Under the pieces are notes generated by a model. The model searched no databases. It worked only from the letters and a program-made list of their open reading frames with translations, and was not told the DNA's origin. A stretch of 30,970 nucleotides of DNA, taken from NCBI GenBank assembly GCA_037176905.1, contig JBBBWG010033341.1, forward strand, positions 8,990 through 39,959, read 5' to 3'. The stretch's first letter is position 1; each line of letters opens with the position of its first letter. A program made the translations under genes and the position numbers. Source of the stretch: Azolla pinnata (Eukaryota; Streptophyta; Polypodiopsida; Salviniales; Salviniaceae). Positions 20,790-30,963 of the stretch are shown here, piece by piece.

Positions 20790-23700
20790 CTATGGGGTGG
20801 CAACATTTTCCTTCGCCAATGGAGCAATTTCTTCCCCATCAAACCCTTGCCCGTCTCCGCGCCCTCGGAGCCTCAGCAACACTTCCTCCCATTGTTTTGC
20901 AGGGCCCTGCATATCAAACACAACCTTAGCATCAATGGAAGCACAAACTCCTCCTCGCACAGGACACAGCCCGCTGATTGTTTTCAAGCCTACAGTATCA
21001 GAATATGTTTGGAACCATGCTATGCTCCTCGATTCACACAGCTTCACATCTAAAGTTATATGCAGGCAAGGTTGGGTGTAGCATATAACACAAGATTCAC
21101 AAGATTTGGGAGGAAGTTCTTCCTTTTGAGTGCATATTTGCCCGAGTTTTGGCCCAAATTTAGAAAACCCTGGCGGTTGGCAGGTTAGTCCATACCTTCC
21201 AAGACAAATCTTGTGCCATGCCCGCTTTCACCATCTCATAGAATGCCGGAGTTCCATAGAGTTTCGTAGCTCTAGCAACAGCCGTTACGAGAGCCGCTAC
21301 ATCACTTGGATCTACTTCTTCACACTAAAAATTTCAACCACCATAAATAAATATCACAACGCATTCCACGCATGGGTGCTTTCAGCTGAAAATTGTGTGT
21401 TCTGCCCAAATAACAGTATGGCACTCACTTTTACATTGAAAGCCTTCCCCACTTGAATACCAGTTTCTCCATCTTTTACGGTATCAACAAGGCCTCCAGT
21501 AGATGCAACAACAGGAACCTGACAAAGAACAAAGACGATTCTAGAATGTTCAGCCCAGTATGCAGAGAGAGGCAGAAAGAATCTAAGTTAACAAGAGATC
21601 TATAGGACATACTCCAGTTATCCAAACAAAACAAGTGATAGCATATATCCACACAAATCATGTACATATGTATGCAGGACACACATGTAAATCTATTGTG
21701 TGCATATATATATACACAATGGAGAGAGTAATAGAGAATACATACTGTGCCATATCGCATGGCATGCAGCTGAATCAAGCCACACGGTTCAAATCTGCTA
21801 GGGACCAGCATGAAATCTGCACCCCCTGTTATCATGTGTGCCAGGGGTACATTAAACTTCATAACACATCTGACTTTGCCAGGATACTTCAATTCCAGGT
21901 TTTCTAGTTGTTTCTCCAGGTTCTTTTTGCCTGTTCCCTGGGATAGGTGCATTATGCATGAAACAATTGATAGTCACAGTATGTTCAAGGAAAAATAGAT
22001 ACACACACACACATGAATAAATTATCCCAACAAATATTCTGAAATGCCCATGAACAGCCTACCAAAATAATGACTTGCACATCATCTTTGAGAATTTCTG
22101 GAACTGCCTCGGCGAGGATGTCAGAGCCTTTCTGTTCTTCCAATCTTCCAATAAAACCAAACACCGGAATGTCAGGATTAATAGGCAGCCCTGCTTCAGC
22201 CTGTAGAGCTTCCTTCAAAGTTGGCTTTGCTTCGAGAACCTGCATGGAAAGGGGCAGGTGGTGTATATTACTTAGCCATATTTGTAGTTGAAAAAAAAAA
22301 AGTTAAAAAGTCTCATGATGGCCGAATCAAAAGTTAGACATGAGGTCAAACGCAATTATTCCTCCATGTCTTGAGCCACAGATTAGAAGAGTCTTGAATG
22401 CTCTTTAGACTACTCACCATAACTTAGGGTAGATGGATTGTTTATAGCTCAAGCTCAACGTTATTTGGAGATAGAGATGAACAAAGTACACATTCCCGAC
22501 GCAATGATCAAATGAAACTTACTGTCGTCGAATCATATTTCACTTCCAGATACTTGTCTGACGATGGATCCCACTCTTGGACATCCATTCCATTTGTGAT
22601 GCCGACAATCCCTGTCTTCCTAGCAATTGTGTCCAATTCCACCCCTCTATCTACTCCTGACAAAAGCTCAGATGCATAATTGGGACTGACTGTGAGCACT
22701 ATATCGGACTCCAACATTCCCGCTTTCAACCAGTTGATCTTCCTGCCTCTCACAGGAATGTCGTAGCTGTTGAAAAACAGAGAAAAGGTGAATAGGGAAT
22801 ATTCGTTGTTTACTAACACTATAGATGCAGCATCCACAATACACATCCCTGCTCACAGGGATTGTGGCAGGAGAACCGACCACATACCCATCAATAAAGT
22901 CGAATGAGCTCTTAAAGCTATCTGGAAGATTCAGAAGGGAAAAATCTTGGAAAGCAAACCTCCCCTGATATGCGATGTTGTGTATGCACAAAGCAACCTG
23001 TATCCAAAGTATTCTAAGTATGGAACCATGGCGAAACCTTTTAGTTTACTCTTTTTCTCTAAATAGCTAAGCAGTGTTTATGCACGATATGGATTAGCAG
23101 TATTCCACTTAACCAACAATCTAACAATGTACTTTGTTACTAGTGTCAAACCATAAAAACCACATGTTCTGAATGACCAAAATGAAAAGCTAAACCCTAT
23201 GCACCTAAATACCTTCGCATTTGGAAATAATCCTTTCGACTGATAATTGGCCTTCAGGTAACATGGCAGAAGTGCTGAATGCCAATCATTAGCTACGAAG
23301 ATCACGTCTTCTCCTAGATGGATGGAAACGGTAAATGCCACAGCTCTTAAGAAGATAACATGATATGATACAAATAGAAATGGAACTCTCAAACTGGAAC
23401 AAAGATCCTATAGTTATACCATAAGGACCACTGAAGAAGTCATTGTTTAAACTCAGCTTTAGAGCAGCTTCAACTGCAGCCTGCAAGGGAGAAAATCAAG
23501 ATGCACGAATCTAATCAAGATGCCAACTGAGACGCCCGAGCCTGAACAAAACTATAAAGGCCGAAAATCATACTTGTGCAAAGAGAGAAAATCTGAGTTC
23601 ATTGTCCAGGTAATCACGTCCAGTTTCAGGCCCATAGATCTTACCGCCAGTTTTACCCCACACCTGTTTGGGATGGAGACATTGGAATCAGTGAAAATGC

Positions 23701-25108
23701 AGCATGCATGCGAAAACTTACCAAAGACAGTCAAAGAAAGCGTAATCTATCAATTTGATCTATTGGACTAGGCATTCTTGGCTTCTGGCTAAATGTAAGG
23801 AAGGCCATAAACCTTGGCAAGAAACAAGGGATGATCAACAAAGACTCGATCGACGCCTCGTTTGTAAGTGTGGAAAAACCGAACTTGCTCTATTTGGTCT
23901 CCCACTTTCACCTGCAAATGAGAAACGTAAATCATCCACACTTCAAATAAAACAATCACCTAAGATAAACTAACTCCATAATCGCCTTGTTCAACATGAT
24001 TCCCGATTCAATGACACAAGTACTGTGTGAGCTAAAGGCTTAAGAAAGAGAGCACGTGAAAAAGAAGAAAGAGGGAGGGGAGGGGGGATTTTCTCTGAGC
24101 AGAAGAATGTTGACTCGAGTTAAATTTATTATGGCTGCATCAAAAGACGACGAAATGGAACTTCGGATTGCAGTATCAGAAGAATCGGTTCCACTTACAT
24201 CAATCAAAACTTCGGTGTCCCACGAATCTTTATATTGGTCATAGCGAGGGGAGACGGTCATAACACGATGCCCACGAGCCTGCATAGAGGAAAGTGCTTC
24301 GTCAGATTTTATATCATGATTAGACTGCCGAGGGTACAAACGAGCCGCATGGATTTGATCTATAACTAGACTAAACTGGGAGATCAAATGAGTCTAGAGG
24401 TGTGAGTTGATTCAGCTCAAAATCACAATCAATCAATCACTGAGGACAGCAGTGGGGCTTTGTATTTAGCACTCTCCCAGACTACTAGCCCAGCATGTCT
24501 GTTGGGAAGAGCTGTGCACAGAGATATGTACATGCCCTCTTCCACCACAGCAAGATGTGTGCACCGAGGTTTAAACCAGATAATAGATGCAAAGCACCAT
24601 AGCCCTTGCCAAAGCACGAGGAGCTAAGGAAAGAAAGCACCATCGAAATAGATAAAACACACAGTTCTCCGGATTAGAGATGAAGGAACTATGTACATAC
24701 TGCAAGGGCCGGCGGTAGACCACCAAGAACATCTCCCAAGCCTCCAGTTTTGCTCCACGGGGCCACTTCGGCAGAGACGAAGACGAAAGTGGAGCCTTTC
24801 TCCTGCCCGCTCGCGCTGCAAACCACGAGCGATCCGCAGCGAGACGATCCCGGCCCCGACCTCTTCTTGCTCCAGCCATTGATCCGGTTCTTGGGAGAGG
24901 AGGAGGAGGAGGAGCTCGGCAAGGGCTGCAGCGACAGAAGGCTGCTCTGATGAGGCACGCCGCTCTCCGGCGCAGCAGCGAGGCGCAAGCCATGGAAAGC
25001 GCAGCAGATGGTGGAGGAAGCGGGAGGAGATCTGGTCTGCATTACGGAGGAAGAAGCGGGAGAGGCGAGCATGGCAGCGGAAGAAGCGGAAGCCGAAGCC
25101 ATGGCCAT
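20790..25108 (-). CDS. GBSS1: Granule-bound starch synthase I (GBSS, Waxy), 13 exons
   Basis: Exons on the minus strand: 25108-24701, 24279-24199, 23911-23813, 23663-23574, 23480-23420, 23313-23213, 22997-22888, 22766-22523, 22239-22063, 21937-21746, 21518-21429, 21324-21196 and 20906-20790. All phases close, giving 632 aa, the usual GBSS size; angiosperm Waxy genes also have 13 translated exons. Residues 1-97 are a Ser/Ala-rich plastid transit peptide ending near VVCSA. The GT5 catalytic domain starts [19 protein letters not shown], with the ADP-glucose-binding KTGGL at 120-124. Later landmarks: [64 protein letters not shown], and STGGLVDTV. The C-terminus [15 protein letters not shown] is diagnostic of GBSS as opposed to soluble starch synthases. 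The enzyme transfers glucose from ADP-glucose to alpha-1,4-glucan and makes amylose inside starch granules. Two in-frame ATGs (25108 and 25102) could both start it. Confidence 0.97.
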
Positions 25109-25284
25109 GGAGGGGGGAGCTTGGTACCCGGGAGAGAAGCAGGTCTGAGGCCCCGGAACCCTAATCGGAACCCTAATCAGAACCCTGAGCTCTGCGAAGA
25201 CGAAGGGAGCTCGCTGCTGCTTCTGCTTCGGCTTCTGCTTTCTGCTTCACCTTCACCGCGAAGCTTCTTGTTCTGTTCTTCTGA
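25109..25284 (-). promoter_or_regulatory. GBSS leader with three ~12-bp AACCCTAAT repeats
   Basis: GC-rich sequence just upstream of the GBSS start codon. At 25155-25189 there are three units, two GGAACCCTAATC and a diverged AGAACCCTGAGC, of telo-box-like character. A CTTCTG/GCTTCT hexamer patch lies at about 25217-25250. Probably 5' untranslated sequence. Confidence 0.5.
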
Positions 25285-25443
25285 ACGTGGCGCGCCCGCC
25301 ACGTCACGTCCACGTGGCGAGCCCGCAGCCCCCCGTTCGGCGGGCCCACCACGTGGCATCCACGTGGCATCCACGTGGCGCCTACGTGGCGCCTACGTGG
25401 CCTCCAGCTCACTGGCCCCGCGGCGAATGGATGCGCGCCACGT
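25285..25443 (-). promoter_or_regulatory. Array of ten ACGT-core (G-box/ABRE-like) boxes
   Basis: ACGT cores start at 25285, 25301, 25306, 25312, 25351, 25362, 25373, 25384, 25395 and 25440, lying 177-335 bases upstream of the GBSS start codon. Five of them (25351 to 25395) sit at an exact 11-bp period in units ACGTGGCATCC and ACGTGGCGCCT. Several are the full palindrome CCACGTGG, the G-box, and ACGTGGC is the ABRE core recognised by plant bZIP factors. A role in GBSS control is inferred from position. A TATA-like palindrome CTATATATAG lies at 25519-25528, farther out, so the array could also be in the leader. Confidence 0.7.
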
Positions 25444-26681
25444 GGCCTTATCCAGACTTGCTGCCCGCCGTCGGATCCCGTTCCTTCATGTGCATATAGT
25501 TAAAAAAAAGTGTGTTTCCTATATATAGGCAGGAGGCCCGCCTTTTGTAAACTGTTAACTAACCCCAACAACTGCAGAATTCCCCCAGCAAATCATCCGA
25601 AAAACGGATCGGAAACCACCCGTCGTTGCGATTCGATCTTCAAAAACCGACGAATCGTCGCAACCGCGGCGTGTGTTCCGTGCGAGAGATAACTCGCCGC
25701 TGAGGATCGTCGAGTGGCTCCCCCCGTGTATCTGTGCTCTCTGCGTAGTAGGCTGTGCAAAGTGTCTGCAGTTCATGTCACGATTCGTACGTCCAAGATT
25801 CGCATTCGATCTGCGCATCGCCATACCGTTCGGTCGGCAAGCTACATCGCTCCAGACTCGTGCCTGTGCTGAGCAAGAAAAACTGCACTTTGGCATAGTT
25901 ATATGTCCGCGACCGTGATTCTCCTTTCTCGTCCCACTTTCGACTGAAGCTGTTGCTCCTCCTTGTCTGGTGATTGGCACATTAGCATGGAAGCATAAAA
26001 TATTGTTGATGCTCGCTTGTCTGCTAGACTTCGATGGCATCGTGGAAAGAATATACTGTCTGCAATGGCATCTGAGGGTATATGCCATGGACGATCGAGA
26101 TATGTTGTCCAAGGAAAAGAAGAATCGGAGCGCATGCAGCGAAAGAGCATCGTCGACTGTGGCCAAGGATCTTTTTATGGGGAATGCACAATGTAACGTA
26201 CCTGGCGCACCTCGATGATTGGCCATGGAAGGAAGAAGGCACAACAACTTTAAAAGAAAAAATCTCGACACTGTGGCTATAGCTTGCCACTTCCTCGATC
26301 ATGCACCACCAGCTCCCCCGAATTCGTGCACGTGGGAAGGGTACCAATCGAGCACCCAACGATCGATTGCTACTGTACGGGTCCAGGATGTAGATGGGGA
26401 TGGTTGTCACGGGCCCAGAAAATGCTCGCAACAACAATAACTGCTGCACTCGCGAGATATGCGTGTAGAAGATGGATCGAAGTCGAATGCTGCAAAAGTC
26501 TGGCGATGGGGATTTCGGAGCGAGCGACATGCGAAATCTCAATCGACTGCATCGAGCAGTGGAGAATGGTGGGTGGGTCTAAATCAAATTCCATCACAGA
26601 GGTGCGGAGATTCCGAAGACGAAAGCGGGCCTCGACGATTGCAGATTCGACGAGCACAGACATTCGGCATGAGGGCATGTT
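25444..26681. other. Spacer between GBSS promoter and telomere-like array
   Basis: No gene is recognised. A TATA-like palindrome lies at 25519-25528. Several long open frames overlap on both strands (for example 26271-25555 minus, 238 codons, and 26284-26688 plus, 134 codons), but none shows a known domain, biased composition or plausible splice context. The region is not low-complexity, unlike the other spacers. Confidence 0.45.
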
Positions 26682-27134
26682 CCCCTAAACCCCAAACCCT
26701 AAATCTCTAAACCCTAACCCTGAACCCCAAACCCTAAAACTCTAAACCCTAACCCTGAACCCCAAACCCTAAAACTCTAAACCCTAACCCTGAACCCCAA
26801 ACCCTAAATCTCTAAACCCTAACCCTGAACCCCAAACCCTAAATCGCTAAACCCTAACCCTGAACCCCAAATCCTAAAACTCTAAACCCCCTGAACCCCA
26901 AACCCTAAAACTCTAAACCCCCCGAACCCCATACCCTAAAACTCTAAACCCCTTAACCCCAAACCCTAAAACTCTAAACCCCTGAACCCCAAACCCTAAA
27001 ACTCTGAACCCCAAACCCTAAAACTCTAAACCCCAAACCCTAAAACTCTAAACCCCAAACCCTAAAACTCTAAACCCCTGAACCCCAAACCCTAAAACTC
27101 TAAACCCCTAAACCCCAAACCCTAAAACTCTAAA
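26682..27134. repeat. Interstitial telomere-like array (CCCTAAA and variants), 453 bp
   Basis: A continuous array on the plus strand made of CCCTAAA, CCCTAA, CCCTGAA, CCCCAAA and CTCTAAA. In the left part they form a higher-order unit of about 35 bp (CCCTGAA, CCCCAAA, CCCTAAAA, CTCTAAA, CCCTAA). Farther right the unit shortens to about 22-29 bp by loss of one or more blocks. The array stops 163 bases before the start codon of the zinc-finger gene. CCCTAAA is the plant telomere repeat, but the degeneracy and the gene beside it argue for an interstitial array. Confidence 0.95.
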
Positions 27135-27297
27135 GCAGAAACGCCCTCCTCTTGCAACAAAGGGGCATCGGAGAAATAATGGAAAGCTCAGAGGAGTACA
27201 GGTTTTCTTTCGCTCTGTTCTTTCTAGCAGAGAAACACACAGAGACCCAGAAGCGAAAAGCGAGGCAGAGGCCACAGCACAGACAACAGAGACGGAG
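27135..27297 (+). promoter_or_regulatory. Leader/proximal promoter of the ZNF593/Bud20 gene
   Basis: Only 163 bases separate the telomere-like array from the start codon, so the array must lie in or next to the promoter or the leader. The segment is purine-rich and has no obvious TATA box. Confidence 0.4.
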
Positions 27298-28859
27298 ATG
27301 GGCCGCTGCCCTAACCACAAGTCGAGCAAGAAGAAAGGCTACTCCCACAAGACCGCCAGGAGGGCCAAGTTTCTTCTCAAAGATATCCTTTCTTTCTTCC
27401 CTTGCTCTGCATTCGTGTGTGTATGTGTGTGTTTCCTGCCGAAGATCTCATGTTTTCTGCCGGAGTTCTCATGGTAGCTTATACCGTGCCTCTCTCTATG
27501 GACTTACGTTTTTGCACCTTAACTCTCTGGTGTCGGTCGGCACCTGAACACGCGACGATATGATTCACAAAGAGCTTCAGGTTGGGTCGAAGCCACGGCC
27601 AGTGGACGAAGATCTACCGGGAATGGGCCAATTCTACTGCCTACACTGCGAGTAAGCAACCCTAATTCTCCTAGCTGTAAGTCTCTGTGAAACGGCTCTT
27701 GCCATCAGTATGAAGGATACATATCTCCATGATGCTGCTAATCAAAACTACTGCCATATTCACTGATAGATTCGCACATTTAGGTGCTCTTACGTTACAT
27801 ACATCGACTGGTTTGTGTATGCCTTGCTCGAAAGAGGATGTGGGTTTTTCTGAGATGGCCTGAATGTGATAAGAAACTTTGCTGCGTGTGTACTGAATGT
27901 GATAAGAAACTTTGCTGCGTGTGTACAGGGAGAGATCGTGTGAGTGGTCTTTATAAAAACTAGTGTGCGAGTACATCTTATGGTGTTGAGATGAGATGAA
28001 ATTTCTTGTTTAACCCTGAAGAATGGATGGCATTGAAGAGTGCTTTTCTATGTTCCTTTGCAGTCGCTATTTTGCCACATCTGTTGTCCAGGACGAACAT
28101 TTCAAGACCAAACGACATCGCAAAAGGTAGTTCAACACATCTTTATCTCACCAAAATCCAATCTTGTGCATCCTCCAATTTGATATTGCTACTATCCTGG
28201 CAGCCATGAATATTTCATAGGTAAGTACTTTGATGATGTATCCTTTTGAAAGGCTATATTTGATGTATGCAAAGGTAGACAGGTATACCAAAGGAAGTAT
28301 TTTAACGGAGAAGCATTTTTTCAATGTTTAACTTTTCATGTATTGTCATCATATCTTTATCTCATTAGTTCCTATATGATTAAAATTCAAACCAAAGGTT
28401 GTTGATGTCTGGACTTGCTTCTGAAGTTGATTAGTTTCCAAAGAGGTTAGATGCATAGATACATAGCATTGGGCTTGTTTTCGTGGCAAATTACGCCAGA
28501 TTATTCATCTAGATCTTAGAAGAGTTGTAAGTAGTTTTGAACACTAAATTCACGGCGATAGTTGATTAATTTTCAAAGATACCACTGAACTTGTTTCGGT
28601 TGAAACTTATGCCAGATTGTTTGCCTAGGTCTTAGAAGACTTGTAAGTAGTTTTGGATTGCAGATATTACAGTCCTATATATCTATGTATTGCAAAATGC
28701 TCAATATATCATTTCTAAAGATATCTATTTTTTTTTAGGGTAAAAATGATGCAAGGAGAGGCGCCGCATTCACAATTAGATGCTGAGATAGCGGCAGGTA
28801 TGGGCAAGCCAGACAACGGACCAACATTGAGGACAAATGAGATGCTCACGGGCCTTTGA
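27298..28859 (+). CDS. C2H2 zinc-finger protein of the ZNF593/Bud20 family (122 aa, four exons)
   Basis: Exons: 27298-27382, 27552-27651, 28064-28126 and 28739-28859. The protein begins MGRCPNHKSSKKKGYSHKTA and continues through KFLLKGDDMIHKEL and DEDLPGMGQFYCLHC. It then has the U1-type C2H2 finger (CLHC in exon 2, DEHFKTKRH in exon 3, giving Cys-x2-Cys and His-x5-His), and ends EIAAGMGKPDNGPTL plus a short tail. Length and order match plant homologues such as the Arabidopsis ZNF593-like protein. Bud20 in yeast is a shuttling factor needed for export of pre-60S ribosomal particles. The first intron has AT-AC ends and a U12-like donor; the other two are GT-AG. The open frame needs the AT-AC junction: it restores LKGDDM and phase 1, and read-through meets a stop within the intron. 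Confidence 0.95.
27383..27551 (+). other. U12-type AT-AC intron
   Basis: The intron (169 bases) begins ATATCCTTTC, an exact match to the AT-AC U12 donor consensus, and ends CTGAACAC. A U12-like branch site CCTTAAC lies at 27517-27523. Its branch A is 29 bases before the 3' end, longer than the usual 10-20. The junction joins AAA-G to GC-GAC and gives the family sequence LLKGDDM. No GT-AG pair here keeps that conserved stretch. Confidence 0.85.
27861..27926. repeat. Perfect 33-bp direct repeat in intron 2
   Basis: Two identical adjacent 33-bp units, 27861-27893 and 27894-27926, beginning TGAATGTGATAAG and ending GCGTGTGTAC. They lie in intron 2 of the zinc-finger gene. Perfect identity suggests a recent tandem duplication or slippage. 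Confidence 0.95.
28425..28656. repeat. Diverged tandem duplication in intron 3
   Basis: Two copies, about 28425-28540 and 28561-28656, share GTTGATTA, TTCAAAGA-like, CTTGTTTCGG-like, GCCAGATT, TCTTAGAAGA and TTGTAAGTAGTTTTG in order. The second copy is shorter by about 20 bases. Located in intron 3 of the zinc-finger gene. Confidence 0.75.
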
Positions 28860-29749
28860 ATGATGAAGATGACTCAATTTGTACATTCGTTTCCTCATTC
28901 GATCATCTTCTTCATGATAGATCAAAACATGTCTCAGTTGAGTTGAAGTGTTCTTTTCTGAGCTTCTTAATAGAAAGAAGTCTTTTAGAGAGTAGATAGC
29001 AAGGCCAGAAACTTCCTCACATTAGAAGGAATTCCATGTATGTACCCTCCAGTGCCTGTCATATGCAATTTTGCAGGAGATATTCTAGGCACGCGTATAA
29101 TCCCCATTCACTTTTGTCCTTTATTTAACAGTTTTTTTATGGTTGATAGAGAAGCAGATCAATTGGATGCCCATCCGCCCTTGAATCCATTGAATCATAC
29201 ACTTTCCTTTATGCAAAAAAAACAGTAACGAGTGTATTTTTCTTATAATGAAACGGCATTATTCATTTAGCTGTTTCCTCTAGATATGTTTGCATTTGAT
29301 TTATTTCTATAATCAATGCCTGCTTTGTGCTGCTTTGTGGGTGATGGAAGAATCTTACATCAAATGAGGCAAATGAAAATTTTTTCTGAGATGGTAAATT
29401 GTTACCCATCAGATCACTCCAATCATTGGTGCTAATTGTTTGCTTATCTCTGTAAACACTATTTGGGCATGCATCGAGTCTTCCTTCATCTATGATGAAG
29501 GATCAATTACGAGATGGTTGGGTCAATGAAATGGCATGTTTAAGGAAATTGATTATGGGCAAAATGAGTTGAAAAATGGTGAGCTATACATATATATGGT
29601 CTGATGACTGCACCTAATAGATTGATAAGACCATGTGTAGTTGCCCACTACAATGGTGGGAACCAAAATCATTGTAAGAGCTGACATGATCTTTTGATGG
29701 GTGTATATCAAGCCAATGTAGAGTGAATTCGCAAGAGGAATGTTCCGCA
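28860..29749. other. Spacer between convergent genes
   Basis: AT-rich sequence between the zinc-finger gene (plus) and the LEA2-like gene (minus), which face each other. It should contain both 3' untranslated regions. No gene or repeat array is visible. Confidence 0.6.
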
Positions 29750-30963
29750 TTACATTTGTGAAGAGGAGCAAACACTTTTTAGTGGGGTGAGGAGGGCCAT
29801 GGTGTGGGAGTTCACATGCAAGTCAGCGCAAGTAATACGGGTGCAGAACTTGGATTTCACCATTTGCCCCATGATGTGGTAATTTGAACAAACGGAGATC
29901 TGGGCATTGAGGACCACGTCAATGCCATTGGCGCTTGATGCAACAGCTGCACCGTAGAGAGGAACTTTGTTGGCTACGACAGAAACCTTGATCTCCTTCT
30001 GGCTCTTCTTGGCTTGAACGTATCCTTTCACCTTAGCGGAGGGGATGATGCCATTAGCAACTCGATCAGGTGCAAAGCAAAATGCATATTGATTGTCAAT
30101 ACTCTTTACCTTTTCCACGGCGATCGGTAGACCTTGATAGAGTAGCTGGACCTGGAAAGGGTCGAGCCGGGCCCGAATGTATTTGGATCGATTCTCGAAG
30201 TTGATGTGCGCAGTGGAATTGACGGTGAGGAGCATGCTGGGCACTCCGGATGCATCCACGCCTTGAGCGACGAAGAGGCTGTTGAACGCCATGTTCTAGA
30301 GCAAGGGGAAGGAATGGGAAGAGGATAAGAGATTATTATTGAGACCAAGCAAAGCAGCATGCAGAGTGGATATTCGGAACTCAGGAGGGGGCGAAGCAGG
30401 TTTCGCACCTGGAGCGAGACGGCGGGCGGCGAGGGCTTGAGCAGCAGCCAGAGCACGAGGGCGAGGGCGGAGGCGACGAGAGCGGCGGAGGATGCTAGCG
30501 CGAGGGACGTGCGAACAAGCCGGGCAGCGGAGAAGGAGCGGAGGGCGTGAGGATCGGGCGCACCGCCTCCATCATAGTCCCCATCATCGTCCTCGAGGAT
30601 CGTGTCGTGGGTTGCAGCAGCAGTAGCGCTGCGGTGCAGGAGAGGCCGACGCTGATACCGCTTCTGCTGATGCTGATGCTGGTGCTGATGCTGATGCTGC
30701 CTACTGCGGTCCGATGAAGATCGAGACATGCCCGAGAGATAGGAATCGGTGGAAGCGCCGATGTGCGATTCGGGCGCGATATAACACTGGCGGAGATGGC
30801 CGGCGGCGGCGGCGGCGTTAGAGCTGGATGGCACTAGTCTGGTGTAGTAATAAGAGGGCAATGTGGCACAATTTCTGGGGATATGCTGGTGGTGGAGGTG
30901 GTGCCCGAGGTGGCCGCTGCGCGTGGGCGTCGCCGTCGCCGTCGATCCGTTGTTGCTGCTCAT
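29750..30963 (-). CDS. Single-pass membrane protein, LEA2-like family (366 aa, two exons)
   Basis: Exon 1 is 30963-30409 (185 codons), donor CAG|GTGCGA; exon 2 is 30295-29750 (181 codons plus stop), acceptor CTCTAG|AAC; both in phase 0. The N-terminal half is disordered: a His-rich start, SYYYTRLVPSSSN near 37-49, a Gln/His repeat at 89-100, and an acidic stretch ILEDDDGDYDGG at 122-133. A hydrophobic membrane segment follows at about 152-175 (Leu/Ala/Val-rich). The second exon encodes a LEA2-type outer domain: MLLTVNSTAHINFENRS, KEIKVSVVANKVPLYGAA, and NYHIMGQMVKSKF before an ITCADLHVNSH ending. The layout resembles the Arabidopsis group around At1g45688, which I recall as uncharacterised LEA2-like proteins. 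NHL/NDR1-like proteins share the fold. The start codon is the first in-frame ATG near the window edge, and a longer N-terminus outside the window is possible. Confidence 0.75.

Noticed and set aside
26682..27134. Chromosome end (true telomere)
   Set aside because: The array is degenerate, only 453 bp, and followed by intact genes on the right.
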